Assembly (NCBI GenBank): GCA_964631955.1
Contig: CAZWBA010000003.1
Location: 248,001 to 312,000 of the forward strand
Length of the DNA stretch: 64,000 nt
Direction of reading: 5' to 3'
DNA from: CAMLJR01 sp964631955
GTDB taxonomy: Bacteria; Pseudomonadota; Gammaproteobacteria; Pseudomonadales; CAMLJR01
Shown here: positions 26,252-34,191 of the stretch, in pieces
Layout of the letters: each line of letters starts with the position of its first letter
Position numbering within the stretch: the first letter of the stretch is position 1
Notes under the pieces: model-generated
Seen by the model: only the letters and a program-made list of their open reading frames with translations
What the model was told of the DNA's origin: nothing
The model's database searches: none
Translations under genes and position numbers: made by a program

Positions 26252-28090
26252 ATGAATCGCAATCCGCATTCGCATTCGACGTCAGCCAGCCCCCACATAG
26301 CGACCGGCGACTGGCGCATCGTGCGCATGCTGCTGCCCTATCTCTGGGAATACCGCGGGCGCGTGATCGTCGCGATGGCGTTTCTCATCATCGCGAAACT
26401 GGCCAATATCGGCGTGCCGCTACTGATGAAGCGGATCGTCGATACGCTAACCCCCACCAACGCGATGCTCGCGGTGCCCGTAACCCTGCTCGTTATCTAC
26501 GGCCTGTTGCGCCTGTCGTCGACGCTATTCGCGGAATTGCGCGATGTCGTCTTCGTGCGCGTCACGCAGCGGGCGATGCGCCGCGTCGCGCTCACGGTAT
26601 TTCGTCATCTGCATGCACTGAGCCTGCGTTTTCATCTCGAACGCCAGACCGGCGGTGTCTCGCGCGATATCGAACGCGGCACGCGCGGCATTGCCACGCT
26701 GATGAGTTTCACGCTGTTCAGCATCATTCCCACGTTGCTCGAAATCGCGCTGGTATGCGGTCTGCTCTACATCAAGTTCGATATCTGGTTTTCGCTGATT
26801 ACATTCATCGCACTGACGATTTATATCGGCACCACCGTCGCCATTACCGAGTGGCGCACGCAGCATCGGCGCACGATGAACGATATGGATTCGAAAGCGA
26901 ATACGAAAGCCATCGATTCGCTGCTCAATTACGAAACGGTGAAATACTTCAGCAACGAGGAATACGAAGCCCAGCGTTACGACCGAAATCTGCAGCGCTT
27001 CGAAAACGCCGCAGTAAAAAACGAAACCTCGCTCGGCCTGCTCAATTGCGCGCAGAGTTTCGTCATTGCCATCGCGGTGTCGCTGCTGATGTGGCGCGCC
27101 TCTGCCGGCATCGTGGCGGGCAACATGACGATTGGCGATCTGGTGATGATCAACGGTCTGCTCGTGCAGCTTTATATTCCGCTCAATTTTCTCGGCGTGA
27201 TGTACCGCGAAATCAAGCAGGCGCTGACCGACATGGAAAAAATGTTCGGCCTGCTCAATCAGAATCGCGAAATCGAAGACTCGCCCGATGCACAACCGCT
27301 CGACGTTTCGCATGGCGCCGGCATTCGTTTCGAACATGTCGATTTTGGTTACGATGCCAAGCGGCAGATTTTATTCGATGCCAGTTTTGAAATTCCGCCC
27401 GGGCATACCGTCGCGGTGGTCGGGTCGAGCGGCGCGGGCAAATCAACCTTGTCGCGATTACTGTTTCGTTTTTATGACGTGAATGGCGGGCGTATTTTAA
27501 TTGACGGGCAGAATATTCGTGCGGTGCAGCAGAGCACACTGCGCGCGGTGCTCGGCATCGTGCCGCAGGACACCGTGCTGTTCAACGATACGATTTACTA
27601 CAACATCGCTTACGGTCGACCGGGTGCAACGCGCGAAGAAGTGATCGCAGCGGCAAGGGCGGCGCATATTCATCACTTCATCGAGCATTCGCCCGACGGT
27701 TACGACACCATGGTCGGCGAGCGCGGGCTGAAATTATCGGGCGGCGAAAAACAGCGCGTCGCCATTGCTCGCACGATTCTGAAACAGCCCGCAATTCTGA
27801 TTTTTGACGAAGCGACTTCGGCGCTCGATTCACGTACCGAGAAAGCGATTCAGGCGGAACTGAAGGAAATTTCCGCGACGCGCACGACATTGATCATCGC
27901 GCACCGCCTCTCGACCGTGGTCGATGCCGACCAGATTCTGGTGATGGAGCAGGGCCGCATCGTCGAGCGCGGCAATTTCCAGCAGCTTATCGAAGCGAAA
28001 GGCAAATTTGCTGAAATGTGGAAGCTGCAGCAGGAAGAGGATCTGCACGATGCCGATCGCCTCACTGGCGCATCAATACAACCTGCCTGA
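26252..28090 (+). CDS. Atm1/ABCB7-type ABC exporter (fused permease and ATPase)
   Basis: A 612-residue half-transporter. Six membrane helices occupy about residues 30-330. They include Atm1-family signatures RFHLERQTGGVSRDIERGTR and NYETVKYFSNEEYEAQRY. The nucleotide-binding domain (about 355-590) has Walker A GSSGAGKST, signature LSGGEKQRVAIART, Walker B ILIFDEATSALD and a switch His in IIAHRLSTV. Mitochondrial and bacterial relatives export glutathione-linked sulfur or metal compounds and influence Fe-S and heavy-metal homeostasis. Placement after bfd and bfr is consistent with an iron link, but this is inference. The start at 26252 is preceded by a weak GGGA. Confidence 0.92.
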   Translation: MNRNPHSHSTSASPHIATGDWRIVRMLLPYLWEYRGRVIVAMAFLIIAKLANIGVPLLMKRIVDTLTPTNAMLAVPVTLLVIYGLLRLSSTLFAELRDVVFVRVTQRAMRRVALTVFRHLHALSLRFHLERQTGGVSRDIERGTRGIATLMSFTLFSIIPTLLEIALVCGLLYIKFDIWFSLITFIALTIYIGTTVAITEWRTQHRRTMNDMDSKANTKAIDSLLNYETVKYFSNEEYEAQRYDRNLQRFENAAVKNETSLGLLNCAQSFVIAIAVSLLMWRASAGIVAGNMTIGDLVMINGLLVQLYIPLNFLGVMYREIKQALTDMEKMFGLLNQNREIEDSPDAQPLDVSHGAGIRFEHVDFGYDAKRQILFDASFEIPPGHTVAVVGSSGAGKSTLSRLLFRFYDVNGGRILIDGQNIRAVQQSTLRAVLGIVPQDTVLFNDTIYYNIAYGRPGATREEVIAAARAAHIHHFIEHSPDGYDTMVGERGLKLSGGEKQRVAIARTILKQPAILIFDEATSALDSRTEKAIQAELKEISATRTTLIIAHRLSTVVDADQILVMEQGRIVERGNFQQLIEAKGKFAEMWKLQQEEDLHDADRLTGASIQPA

Positions 28091-28111
28091 GAAACACGGG
28101 GAGCTCACAGA

Positions 28112-28309
28112 GTGAGAATTCATCGCCGACAATTCCTCCGCAACAGCACGCTGCTCAGTCTCGGATTGATGTGTCCTTTCGCATTCGGCGATCACGACAA
28201 TAAAAATTCGTCGTCAACGATCGCCGATGATGTGCAGCACAGCGACTTGCTGCACATATCGCCCAGCGGTGAATTTTTTTATTTCTTGTCCGCCGCCTGC
28301 AGCACATGA
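28112..28309 (+). CDS. Possible small Tat-exported protein or remnant (65 aa)
   Basis: Starts at a GTG with GGGGAG about 9 bases upstream. The N-terminus MRIHRRQFLRNSTLLSLGLM has a twin-arginine RRxFL motif followed by a moderately hydrophobic stretch, which resembles a Tat leader. Only about 40 residues follow, polar at first and then hydrophobic near the C-terminus (GEFFYFLSAACST). It overlaps the 3' end of the convergent sulfatase gene by 31 bases. A Tat leader on so short a product suggests either a degraded Tat-secreted gene or a real micro-protein in the exporter operon. Confidence 0.4.
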   Translation: MRIHRRQFLRNSTLLSLGLMCPFAFGDHDNKNSSSTIADDVQHSDLLHISPSGEFFYFLSAACST

Positions 28310-30396
28310 CTGCCGTGGCCGACACGATTTTCAATCAATGCGCGCGTGGCCGTCTGAATATAGGCATTCATCCGCGTATTCATGCGCTGCTGCGCGTGCT
28401 CGTCGTCGATAGGTGTCGCGTCCATATTCGGCAGTGTCGTGTATTGATATAAACGCGGTGTCGCATTCTCCGGCTGCACGAGAATTTTATCGCCCTCGAT
28501 AAATGCCGTGGTGAAATCGGTGCCCGATGGCTTGATGAATGCACGGCCCTGATCGTCGGCGGGCAATGAAAGCAAGTCGCGACCCCAGCAATGATGTTCG
28601 TAATCGCCGCCGAGAACTCCCATGATGGTCGGTGCGATATCGACCTGCGAGCCAACCACCGAGCGCGTTTTACCGTAGCGCTGTTGAATGTCCTTGCCCC
28701 ACACCACGAGCGGCACATGAAAGCGCCATAAATCGATATCGGTGATTTGTTCTCCACCACCGAATCCGTGATCGCCGACGAAAATAAACAAGGTGTTATC
28801 GAAGCCGCCGTCATGCTTTATCCGATCGAAGTTTTTTATTCGATCAAAAAACTGGCCCAATGCATAATCGTTGTAACGCATCGCGGTTAAATGCTCGTCG
28901 CGCACGCCGTCGACTTCCACTTCGGGCATCGGCAATTGCGGAGGCAATGCAAAGGGCGCGTGATTTGATAATGTCTGCAGCAGCGCGAAATACGGCTTGC
29001 CGCTCTGCTGCAGTTTCACGATTTCCTCGAAACCGCGATCGAACATATCTTCATCGGATACACCCCACGTGCGATCGGAAAAACGCGGGTTGACGAAATC
29101 GTGGCGGCCGATAAACCGCTGCATATTCTGCGCGCGGAAAAATCCCGACTGGTTGTCCCAGGCGAAATCACCGTTGTAGACGTAGAGACTTTCGTAGCCG
29201 CGCGCGGCAAGCAGTTTGGTAATACCCGAAAAATTATTCGCTCCCTGCGGCTGTTTCATCAGATATTCGTAATGCGGCAGATTGGGGAAACACGCCGCGG
29301 TGGCGAACATGCCCTGATGCGTGTGCGTGCCCTGCGAGAAAAATCGCTCGAACAACAACCCTTCGCGCGCCAGTTCATCGAAACGCGGCGTGATCTGCTG
29401 CGTGTTGCCGAATACGCCCGTGCGTTGCGCGCTGAAGCTTTCATCGATAATGAGCACGACGTTTTTATAGGGCGACGTTTCGGTGCCGGTTTGAGTGCTG
29501 GCGACGCCTGCAAAATCGGAACGCGCTGCGGTGACATGACGAAACAGCGGCAACGATTCCGGTTTCAATAGCCGATCCTGCGGCGTCAGCCAGTTTTCGC
29601 GAACCAGCGCCAGCGCCTCGTCATCCGGCATCATTTTCAGCCACGGATTCTTTTCGGATTTTTTGATTTCCTGCTTTGCGGCCTTCAGCAGGGTGAACGA
29701 ACCGTTCAGCGCGAGATGATTGGTAAACAGATGTTCGGTCTTGTACGCATCGGCCCAGCGCAGCGGCGGGCCCGAACGAAAGGTGCCGCGTGCCGATGCC
29801 GCGGTGACGAAGATCAGAACCAGCGCGAGCGCGAGGCGAGCGCCGTACGGCACGGGTTGCAATGGCGGCCGGCGCGTTGCGCGATCGATTCGCCAGATCG
29901 CCCAGGCGCTGGTGCCGGCAAGCGCAACGCACAGCGCGAGATAGCGCAGAACGGGAAAGCCATACCACAGCATACTGACCACGGTTTTCGGGTCTTCTTT
30001 CACGTACTGAAAAACAAGACTGTTCAGGCGCGCGTGAAATTCGTGATAGAAATCCAGCTCCAGCGCAGCGAGAAAGCTGTAGATGAAGGCGACGGCGGCG
30101 AGCCAGCGATTGCACCAGCGCCGGCGTGACAATCCGCCTGGCAGCAGCATGGCGATGACCAGCGGCGTCAGCGCGTAACACGTCATGATGAGATCGAAAC
30201 GAAATCCCGTGGCGAAAGCGGTGAGCACATCCGCCAGCGGAATATCGCCGAGCAGATGATTGTTGCGCCACAGCAGCAGTCCGCGCGCTATCGCGAACAG
30301 CACGATAAACACCGCTGCGCTCATCAGCAGGTAGAGCGTATCGGCGCCGAGGGTGTTGCGTTGAGGTGTCGAGGTCTTCGTGGTGAAACCGGACAT
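28279..30396 (-). CDS. LtaS/sulfatase-family membrane phosphotransferase
   Basis: A 705-residue inner-membrane protein. Five N-terminal hydrophobic segments (to about residue 215) precede a periplasmic alkaline-phosphatase-superfamily domain. Metal and catalytic sites are visible: NVVLIIDESFSAQRTG, the candidate nucleophile Thr in SQGTHTHQGMF, and FVGDHGFGGG near the C-terminus. The family includes Gram-positive lipoteichoic acid synthase and Gram-negative OpgB, which moves phosphoglycerol from phosphatidylglycerol to periplasmic glucans. No glucan-synthesis genes are in the window, so the acceptor is unknown. It is convergent with the ABC exporter and divergent from xthA. Confidence 0.88.
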   Translation of the reverse strand: MSGFTTKTSTPQRNTLGADTLYLLMSAAVFIVLFAIARGLLLWRNNHLLGDIPLADVLTAFATGFRFDLIMTCYALTPLVIAMLLPGGLSRRRWCNRWLAAVAFIYSFLAALELDFYHEFHARLNSLVFQYVKEDPKTVVSMLWYGFPVLRYLALCVALAGTSAWAIWRIDRATRRPPLQPVPYGARLALALVLIFVTAASARGTFRSGPPLRWADAYKTEHLFTNHLALNGSFTLLKAAKQEIKKSEKNPWLKMMPDDEALALVRENWLTPQDRLLKPESLPLFRHVTAARSDFAGVASTQTGTETSPYKNVVLIIDESFSAQRTGVFGNTQQITPRFDELAREGLLFERFFSQGTHTHQGMFATAACFPNLPHYEYLMKQPQGANNFSGITKLLAARGYESLYVYNGDFAWDNQSGFFRAQNMQRFIGRHDFVNPRFSDRTWGVSDEDMFDRGFEEIVKLQQSGKPYFALLQTLSNHAPFALPPQLPMPEVEVDGVRDEHLTAMRYNDYALGQFFDRIKNFDRIKHDGGFDNTLFIFVGDHGFGGGEQITDIDLWRFHVPLVVWGKDIQQRYGKTRSVVGSQVDIAPTIMGVLGGDYEHHCWGRDLLSLPADDQGRAFIKPSGTDFTTAFIEGDKILVQPENATPRLYQYTTLPNMDATPIDDEHAQQRMNTRMNAYIQTATRALIENRVGHGSHVLQAADKK

Positions 30397-30554
30397 ACAT
30401 GTTCCCGAAAGGAAAAAAACAGCCGCGCGCGATGTTCCGTCGGGCCAACTCCAGCGTCAAGCATTTCGTCATGCGCACGGCATAAAGTTCACTGGCGCGC
30501 CGATGCGCACGCCTATAATCGCGATCATCGAAAATCGCTCGACACGGAAACGCT

Positions 30555-31370
30555 ATGAAAATTTACTCCTGGAACGTCAACGGCATTCGCGCAGTACTGA
30601 AGAAGGGTGTGTTCATGCCCTTCATCGAAACGCATGCGCCCGACATTTTGTGTCTGCAGGAAACCAAGGCCGAGCGCGGTCAGGTGGAAATCGATCTGCC
30701 GCATTATTGCGAGTACTGGAATTCGGCGGAAAAAAAAGGGTATTCGGGCACGGCGATTTTCAGCCGGCAGCAGCCGCTCGCGGTGATCAACGGATTTGCC
30801 GACGATTTCGTCAAACTCGCCGAATTGTCGAAGGTATATAACTTCGTCGACGATGCCGCGCGCGACGCAACCACCGAAGGCCGCGTCATTGCCGCCGAAT
30901 ACGATCAGTTTTACGTGGTGACGGTTTACACGCCGAACGCGAAGGATGATCTGAGCCGGCTCGATCTGCGCCACAGGCACTGGGATCCGGCATTCCTCGC
31001 GTACTGCAAATATCTGGAAAAAAAGAAGCCCGTCATTTTTTGCGGCGATCTCAATGTCGCGCACACCGAACTCGATCTCGCCAATCCGAAACCCAATCGC
31101 GGCAAGAAAGGTTTCACGCTCGAAGAGCGCGAGGGCTTTCAGAATTTCATCGATGCCGGATTCGTCGATACGTTGCGTTTATTCAAGGAAGGCAACGGCC
31201 ATTACACGTGGTGGAGTCATTACGCGAATTCGCGCGAACGCAATGTCGGCTGGAGAATCGATTACGTGCTGGTTTCGGCCAGCCTGAAAGAGCGTGTCAA
31301 AAACGCGGAAATTCATCCCGCCGTCATGGGCAGCGATCACTGCCCGGTGAGCATCACGCTGGATATCTAG
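30555..31370 (+). CDS. xthA: Exodeoxyribonuclease III
   Basis: Mg-dependent AP endonuclease and 3'-5' exonuclease of base excision repair. The product is 271 residues (E. coli 268). Motifs are KIYSWNVNGIRA, LCLQETKAE with the metal-binding Glu, FCGDLNVAHTELDLANP with catalytic Asp and Asn, GWRIDYVLVS, and the C-terminal GSDHCPV with the catalytic His. It appears to be a single-gene unit: the flanking genes on both sides are on the opposite strand. Confidence 0.97.
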   Translation: MKIYSWNVNGIRAVLKKGVFMPFIETHAPDILCLQETKAERGQVEIDLPHYCEYWNSAEKKGYSGTAIFSRQQPLAVINGFADDFVKLAELSKVYNFVDDAARDATTEGRVIAAEYDQFYVVTVYTPNAKDDLSRLDLRHRHWDPAFLAYCKYLEKKKPVIFCGDLNVAHTELDLANPKPNRGKKGFTLEEREGFQNFIDAGFVDTLRLFKEGNGHYTWWSHYANSRERNVGWRIDYVLVSASLKERVKNAEIHPAVMGSDHCPVSITLDI

Positions 31371-31382
31371 CGGCGAAGCCCG

Positions 31383-34145
31383 TCAGCTCACGCCGGAGCT
31401 GCTCGTTTCCTGCAGGAATTCGCGCAGCCGTTCCATGCCGAGCGGTTTGGCCAGATGCCCGTCCATGCCGGCGTCATAGCATTGCCTGATCTGCTCTTCG
31501 AGCGTGTGCGCGGTGAGTGCGATGATGGGTTTGCGCGCGAGCTGCCGTTCGTGCTCGCAGAGCCGAATCCGGCGCGTCGCCTCGTAGCCGTCGATATCGG
31601 GCATGTCGCAATCCATCAGTATCAGATCGATTTCGCGATGGCGCTCCCGGTACACCGCGACCGCCTCGACCCCGCCCGACACCAGCAGGCAGGCATGGCC
31701 GAGCTTTCGCAGCATCGACTGAATGACGATCTGGTTGGTGGGATTGTCCTCGACCACCATCACGATCAGCGCCCGGTCGGGCGTCTCGGCCTGCGCGACG
31801 ACCGGTGCAGCCGCTGCCGGTGCCACCAGCAGACCCAGCACCCGCGCATAGGCATCGCGCAGGTCCGTCGCCAGCAGCGGTTTTTCCTGCGCCATCAGGA
31901 TGCCGGCACGGCGCAGCACGGTGCCGTCGGGAATATCGGTCGCCGCCGTCAGCAGCAACAGCGGCGGCAACGCCGCGCCGTGCTCGGCCCTGAGCGCCTG
32001 CGCGAGCTGGATGCCGTTCATGTCGGGCATTTTCAGATCGATCGAGATCGCATCGATGATGAGGCCCCTGTCGATACATTCGCGCATGCGCGCCACGGCG
32101 TCCGCGCCCGAGTTCGCCACCAGCAACTGCATTCCCCAGCTGCGCACATGCTCCGCGACGAGCTGGCAGAAATGCACATTGTCATCGACCACGAGCACGG
32201 TCTTTCCCTGCAGCGATAGCAGCGGTGGCGACGATTCCTGCTTCGCCGTCGGCGTCAGCGGCAGCTCGGCCCAGAACACACTGCCCGAACCGACGTTGCT
32301 GTACACGCCGACCCTGCCGCCCATCAGCTCGGCCAGCTGCAGGCTGATCGCCAGCCCCAGCCCCGTGCCGCCGTGATGCCGCGCCACCGACGCGTCGGCC
32401 TGGATGAACGATTCGAACAGGCGCGCCTGCTTGTCGAACGGGATGCCCGGCCCGGTGTCCTCGACGGCGATGCGGATCAACTCGCCGGATTTATCGGCCG
32501 AATCGCGCCGGCTGATGCGCAGCCGGATTTCGCCGCGCTCGGTGAACTTGATCGCATTGCTCAGAAAGTTGATGAGAATCTGGCGCAGCCGCGTGGGATC
32601 GCCCATCACCCACGCCGCCACATTCGGGCGAATATCCAGCAGCAGCTCGATATTTTTTTCGTCCGCTTTAATACGGAATAACGTCAGCACATCCACCGCG
32701 AGGCGATGCAGATCGAGCGGCACTTTTTCCACCGTCATGCGGCCCGCCTGAATTTTACTGAAATCGAGAATGTCATTGATGATGGTGAGCAGCGAGGTCG
32801 CCGACGAATAGACGATATCGTTGTAGCGCCGCTGCGTGCTGTTGAGTCCGGCTTCGCGCAACAATTCCGACATGCCGAGAATGCCGTTCATCGGCGTGCG
32901 GATTTCGTGGCTCATGCGCGCGAGAAATTCGCTTTTGGCGCGCGCATCGGCCCGCGCACGCTCTTCGTTGCGCACGGTTTCGCGAAAGCGGTAACCGAGA
33001 CATGCCGCGAGCAGAAATATCCGCAGCAGCTGGCCGATATCGACGAGGTGCGACGAATGCCACCAGTTGTGAAAACCGGCCAGCGTGCTCGCCAGCACCA
33101 TGTTCATGAAAACGATGTAGATACCGAACGACATCAGAAACATGGCGGCATCGCGGCGATTTCTGCGCTGAACGAACAGATACGTCGCCACGCCCAGCAG
33201 AAAGACATACATCACCAGTAGCGCGAAAACGCTGATCGTCTCCACCAGCACCGGCACGAATGGCGACATCGCGACCAGAACGACGCCGAGATAAATCGCC
33301 GCCATTGCAAAGCGGTGCAGGCGCGGCGTGTACCTGCGCAAATTGAGGAAGGCGACGGAAAAGCCCACATTGATGATCAGCGAGAGCGAAATACTGACCG
33401 GCTCGGCGATGAGATCCAGCTGCGGCAAATTCGGCCACAGCCATTCGAAGGCGTACCCGCGCGTGACCACAAAGCTGAACAGATGCGCCGCCACGAACAA
33501 CGCGAACAGGCCGAACAGCCGCTCGCGCACGAATAGAAAGACCACGCACGCCACCACGGTGCTGACCACGATGACGCCGAGATTGGCCCACTCGAACGCA
33601 GCTTCGGTCGGCAATCTGGCCAGCAACTGCTGCGCCGGCCAGAGCTGCAGGGTGCTCAGGGTGCGGCCGGGGTAACCGCGCACGCGCACGTAGACATCGA
33701 GAGGCTGCCCGGCGTGCACTTCCAGCGGAAACAGATAGGCGCGATACGGCAGCGGCCGCGAGCTGAATGGCCGCGAGGTGCCCGTCTCGTAGCGCGCGAG
33801 GATTTTTCCGTTCTCGACGAGGTAGACATCGAATATTTTCTGCCGCGCCACGGGATGGTAAAGCACCATGTCGCGATCGACCGGCGAGGCGCCGATGCGC
33901 AGTCGCAGCCACAGCGGCTGGTCGGAAGAACGCGGCACCCGCGAATCCGGATGGGCGGGCTGCCAGCGGCCGGCGTCGCGCTGCACGTCCTCGACGGTGA
34001 GCGCGGCGCTGTCGTCGAAAAAATAGTCGAGCGCGCCGCTATTGCGCAGCAGCACGGCATCGTCGGACAGCGTCAGCGCAGCGTGCGCCGGGATGAGCCA
34101 GCCGGCCAGAATGAATCCGCTGAGCCACCGCATCACATTCGCCAT
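31383..34145 (-). CDS. 7TMR-DISM hybrid sensor histidine kinase, copy A
   Basis: A 920-residue hybrid kinase. The order is: signal peptide (to about 23, IPAHAALTL), a periplasmic 7TMR-DISMED2-type sensor (about 25-160), seven membrane helices (about 180-385), HisKA with His413 in SHEIRTPMNGILGM, HATPase with NFLSNAIKF, DTGPGIP and GGTGLGLAIS, then two receiver domains with predicted phospho-acceptors Asp703 (SIDLKMPDMNG) and Asp845 (LMDCDMPDIDG). No histidine phosphotransfer domain is present, so a separate Hpt protein is needed. The ATG at 34145 has GGAG upstream; an ATG at 34175 is less likely. It follows copy B by 46 bp and is its paralogue. Confidence 0.93.
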   Translation of the reverse strand: MANVMRWLSGFILAGWLIPAHAALTLSDDAVLLRNSGALDYFFDDSAALTVEDVQRDAGRWQPAHPDSRVPRSSDQPLWLRLRIGASPVDRDMVLYHPVARQKIFDVYLVENGKILARYETGTSRPFSSRPLPYRAYLFPLEVHAGQPLDVYVRVRGYPGRTLSTLQLWPAQQLLARLPTEAAFEWANLGVIVVSTVVACVVFLFVRERLFGLFALFVAAHLFSFVVTRGYAFEWLWPNLPQLDLIAEPVSISLSLIINVGFSVAFLNLRRYTPRLHRFAMAAIYLGVVLVAMSPFVPVLVETISVFALLVMYVFLLGVATYLFVQRRNRRDAAMFLMSFGIYIVFMNMVLASTLAGFHNWWHSSHLVDIGQLLRIFLLAACLGYRFRETVRNEERARADARAKSEFLARMSHEIRTPMNGILGMSELLREAGLNSTQRRYNDIVYSSATSLLTIINDILDFSKIQAGRMTVEKVPLDLHRLAVDVLTLFRIKADEKNIELLLDIRPNVAAWVMGDPTRLRQILINFLSNAIKFTERGEIRLRISRRDSADKSGELIRIAVEDTGPGIPFDKQARLFESFIQADASVARHHGGTGLGLAISLQLAELMGGRVGVYSNVGSGSVFWAELPLTPTAKQESSPPLLSLQGKTVLVVDDNVHFCQLVAEHVRSWGMQLLVANSGADAVARMRECIDRGLIIDAISIDLKMPDMNGIQLAQALRAEHGAALPPLLLLTAATDIPDGTVLRRAGILMAQEKPLLATDLRDAYARVLGLLVAPAAAAPVVAQAETPDRALIVMVVEDNPTNQIVIQSMLRKLGHACLLVSGGVEAVAVYRERHREIDLILMDCDMPDIDGYEATRRIRLCEHERQLARKPIIALTAHTLEEQIRQCYDAGMDGHLAKPLGMERLREFLQETSSSGVS

Positions 34146-34191
34146 AAACGCTCCATTCCTTGCCCTGCGATTCATTTTTATTGCCGGTGCG

